Assembly: GCA_011125455.1 (NCBI GenBank) | Contig: VKHO01000042.1 | Span: 1-64,000, forward strand | Length of the DNA stretch: 64,000 nucleotides | Source of the DNA: Chlamydiales bacterium STE3 | Lineage (GTDB): Bacteria > Chlamydiota > Chlamydiia > Chlamydiales > Parachlamydiaceae | Reading direction: 5' to 3' | In this document: positions 62,671 to 64,000 of the stretch, piece after piece | How the letters are laid out: each line of letters starts with the position of its first letter | Position numbering within the stretch: position 1 is the first letter of the stretch | The notes under the pieces: model-generated | Told to the model about the DNA's origin: nothing | The model's database searches: none | What the model saw: the letters and a program-made list of their open reading frames with translations, nothing else | Translations under genes and position numbers: made by a program

Positions 62671-63534
62671 TTAGGGGTTCTTTTCTAAGTTTGAAAGGTA
62701 GGTCTTCAATTTTCCTGACCAACCAAGTTTGGAGCGAAGGGTGGCAAAAAAATGTTTTTCAAGACCGATCAATCGGAACTTGCGGTCAGAAGGATTGATA
62801 CGCAAAATGTCATCTTTTAATAAATGTTGATGAACAATTCCATCGTAATTGACATCCACGGCTTCTTGAAAACTGACCAGCTGAATTTGAATTTCTTTGT
62901 CAGCTTTGATGACAATGGGGCGATTTGAAATTGTGTGTGGACTAATGGGAGTGATGACGATAGCATCGAGATCAGGGGTTAAGATCGGGCCCCCCGCAGC
63001 TAGCGAATAAGCCGTTGAGCCGTTAGGTGTTGAGATAATTAAACCGTCAGCAGAAAAAGTATTTAAGTAACAGCCGTCAATATGAATGAGTAAATCGATG
63101 AGACTTGGATTTTTTCCTCGATGAATGACAATGTCATTGATAGCGAAAGAAGTTTCATTGGCAATTTGCCCTTGAATAACAAGGCGATCTTGCCAAGTAT
63201 AATGTCCGGCAAGTAGGGCTTCAAGAGATGGATACAATGTATCTAATGGCACATCCGCCATAAACCCTAATCCACCCATATTGATACCAATAAGGGGCGC
63301 ATTGAGCTCTGGATTGCGATGGACAATTCTTAAGATCGTGCCATCACCACCTAAGGAGATGAGAAATTTGATGTCATTGGGATCGACTTTAGAAAGGGGC
63401 TGTAGAGAGAGTTCTTCTGCTTTTTCATCTTCAGTAACAACCTGCACTCCTCGTGAGTGAAAAAAATCCACTATTTCCAAAGCCACTTTTATGGTGTGGG
63501 TTTTAGTAAGATTTGGAAATAAGGCAACAATCAT
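62671..63534 (-). CDS. nadK: NAD kinase
   Basis: NadK phosphorylates NAD to NADP. The 287-residue protein has the signature 'SLGGDGTILRIVH' (60-72; GGDGT at 62-66), 'GINMGGLGFMADV', and 'DGLIISTPNGSTAYSLAAGG'. Length is typical. It follows dxs by 9 bp on the same strand and is likely co-transcribed with it. Confidence 0.95.
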   Translation of the reverse strand: MIVALFPNLTKTHTIKVALEIVDFFHSRGVQVVTEDEKAEELSLQPLSKVDPNDIKFLISLGGDGTILRIVHRNPELNAPLIGINMGGLGFMADVPLDTLYPSLEALLAGHYTWQDRLVIQGQIANETSFAINDIVIHRGKNPSLIDLLIHIDGCYLNTFSADGLIISTPNGSTAYSLAAGGPILTPDLDAIVITPISPHTISNRPIVIKADKEIQIQLVSFQEAVDVNYDGIVHQHLLKDDILRINPSDRKFRLIGLEKHFFATLRSKLGWSGKLKTYLSNLEKNP

Positions 63535-63543
63535 TGAGCCATG

Positions 63544-64000
63544 CTAGTTGTATTTTTCTGCGGAAGAAGTTCTTAAATCAAAATGTCTAATCAGTTGTTC
63601 GACAATTTTAGGTGCTGTTAACCCTAATTCATCCAGAAGCTCGCCATGGCTTCCTTGTTCAACGAATGTTTCGGGGATTCCAAAATTTAAGACTTGAATA
63701 TTGCCATAGCCTTTGCTCATCAGGAAATGGTTCACAATTGAGCCAAGTCCAGAGACAACGGAGTGCTCTTCAATTGTAACAATGCGCTGATGGTTCATCA
63801 AAAGACGGCAAAGAAGTTCGGAATCTAAAGGTTTTACGAAGATGGGATCGACCACGGTAGCTTGTCTATCCATAGCGCGTAAAAGTTCGCGAACTTGTAA
63901 AGCTGTTTGTGTCATGTGACCCAAAGCTAGAATGAGAATATTCTCTCCTTCTGCTAGGACTTCGCCCTTCCCCACTTCCCGGTATTGCAAGGGAGCGGAA
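63544..64000 (-). CDS. dxs: 1-deoxy-D-xylulose-5-phosphate synthase, C-terminal part
   Basis: The visible 150 or so residues are the C-terminal transketolase domain of Dxs, the first enzyme of the MEP isoprenoid pathway: '[18 protein letters not shown]', '[16 protein letters not shown]' and '[18 protein letters not shown]'. The frame is open to the right edge of the window with '[11 protein letters not shown]', so the gene continues beyond it. The catalytic TPP-binding domain is outside. Confidence 0.9.
   Translation of the reverse strand, partial: SAPLQYREVGKGEVLAEGENILILALGHMTQTALQVRELLRAMDRQATVVDPIFVKPLDSELLCRLLMNHQRIVTIEEHSVVSGLGSIVNHFLMSKGYGNIQVLNFGIPETFVEQGSHGELLDELGLTAPKIVEQLIRHFDLRTSSAEKYN

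Noticed and set aside
1-64000. tRNA genes, rRNA genes or CRISPR arrays
   Set aside because: I scanned by eye for tRNA arm motifs, conserved rRNA segments and regularly spaced repeats and found none. The only repeats of note are the dispersed MITE copies and the gene-end duplicates.

Overview
The window comes from a chlamydia-like bacterium, most likely an amoeba-associated member of the Parachlamydiaceae or a close relative (inference). The evidence is a cysteine-rich envelope set (OmcB, OmcA and a third small Cys-rich lipoprotein), an SycD/LcrH-type III secretion chaperone, a SEC-C-tagged methionine aminopeptidase, AT-rich DNA, and eukaryote-like proteins with F-box, U-box, LRR and protein-kinase domains. 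No rRNA, tRNA or CRISPR array was seen.

Layout. 1-2.9 kb: edge of an ISAs1-type IS, a possible small RNA with a terminator, and a membrane-anchored trypsin-like protease. 2.9-8 kb: HIT-domain protein, asd, a dismantled LigD (PE and Pol modules intact, ligase core reduced to 51 codons) and a Kdo hydroxylase. 8.2-14.5 kb: MATE exporter, amino-acid ABC transporter, a 33-residue basic protein, miaB and rplM-rpsI. 14.5-20 kb: F-box protein island, algH and an Mla/MCE-type lipid ABC transporter. 20-27.7 kb: hemL, a NfeD-NfeD-FloA-YggS operon and a dicarboxylate/amino-acid symporter. 27.8-31.1 kb: pdhABC. 31.2-33.9 kb: decayed kinase genes and glycine-rich secreted proteins. 33.9-39.7 kb: lpxD, skp/ompH, bamA, recR and map. 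39.8-42 kb: trmB and bshC. 42-45.3 kb: accessory island with IS5, IS630 and IS1 remnants and a U-box protein. 45.4-49.7 kb: two conserved unknowns, pgi and xerD. 49.7-59.7 kb: cupin-like protein, SycD chaperone, gatCAB, an LRR protein, a HEAT-repeat protein, maf and unknowns. 59.9-62.4 kb: omcB, a small Cys-rich lipoprotein and omcA (56 aa). 62.7-64 kb: nadK and the end of dxs.

Most striking observations. (1) At two separate places a ubiquitin-ligase-like gene (F-box at 15.2-16.4 kb, U-box at 43.3-43.9 kb) lies between the intact 3' end of a core gene (algH, bshC) and a second, diverged copy of that same 3' end. This suggests a shared way of acquiring host-directed genes at gene ends. (2) A MITE-like repeat of about 165 bp with TAGACCTCTTGCA terminal inverted repeats occurs four times between 38 and 55 kb. 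Two copies form the TAG stop codon of the adjacent gene (gatB and the LRR gene), and two direct copies bracket the type III chaperone gene.

Functionally, the core genes cover outer-membrane building (BamA, Skp, LpxD, Kdo hydroxylase, Mla, Omc proteins), central metabolism (PDH, PGI, Dxs, NadK, Asd, HemL), translation (GatCAB, L13, S9, MiaB, TrmB, Map) and DNA repair or segregation (RecR, XerD, LigD remnants). Host-interaction candidates sit in repeat-rich, decaying stretches between these blocks.
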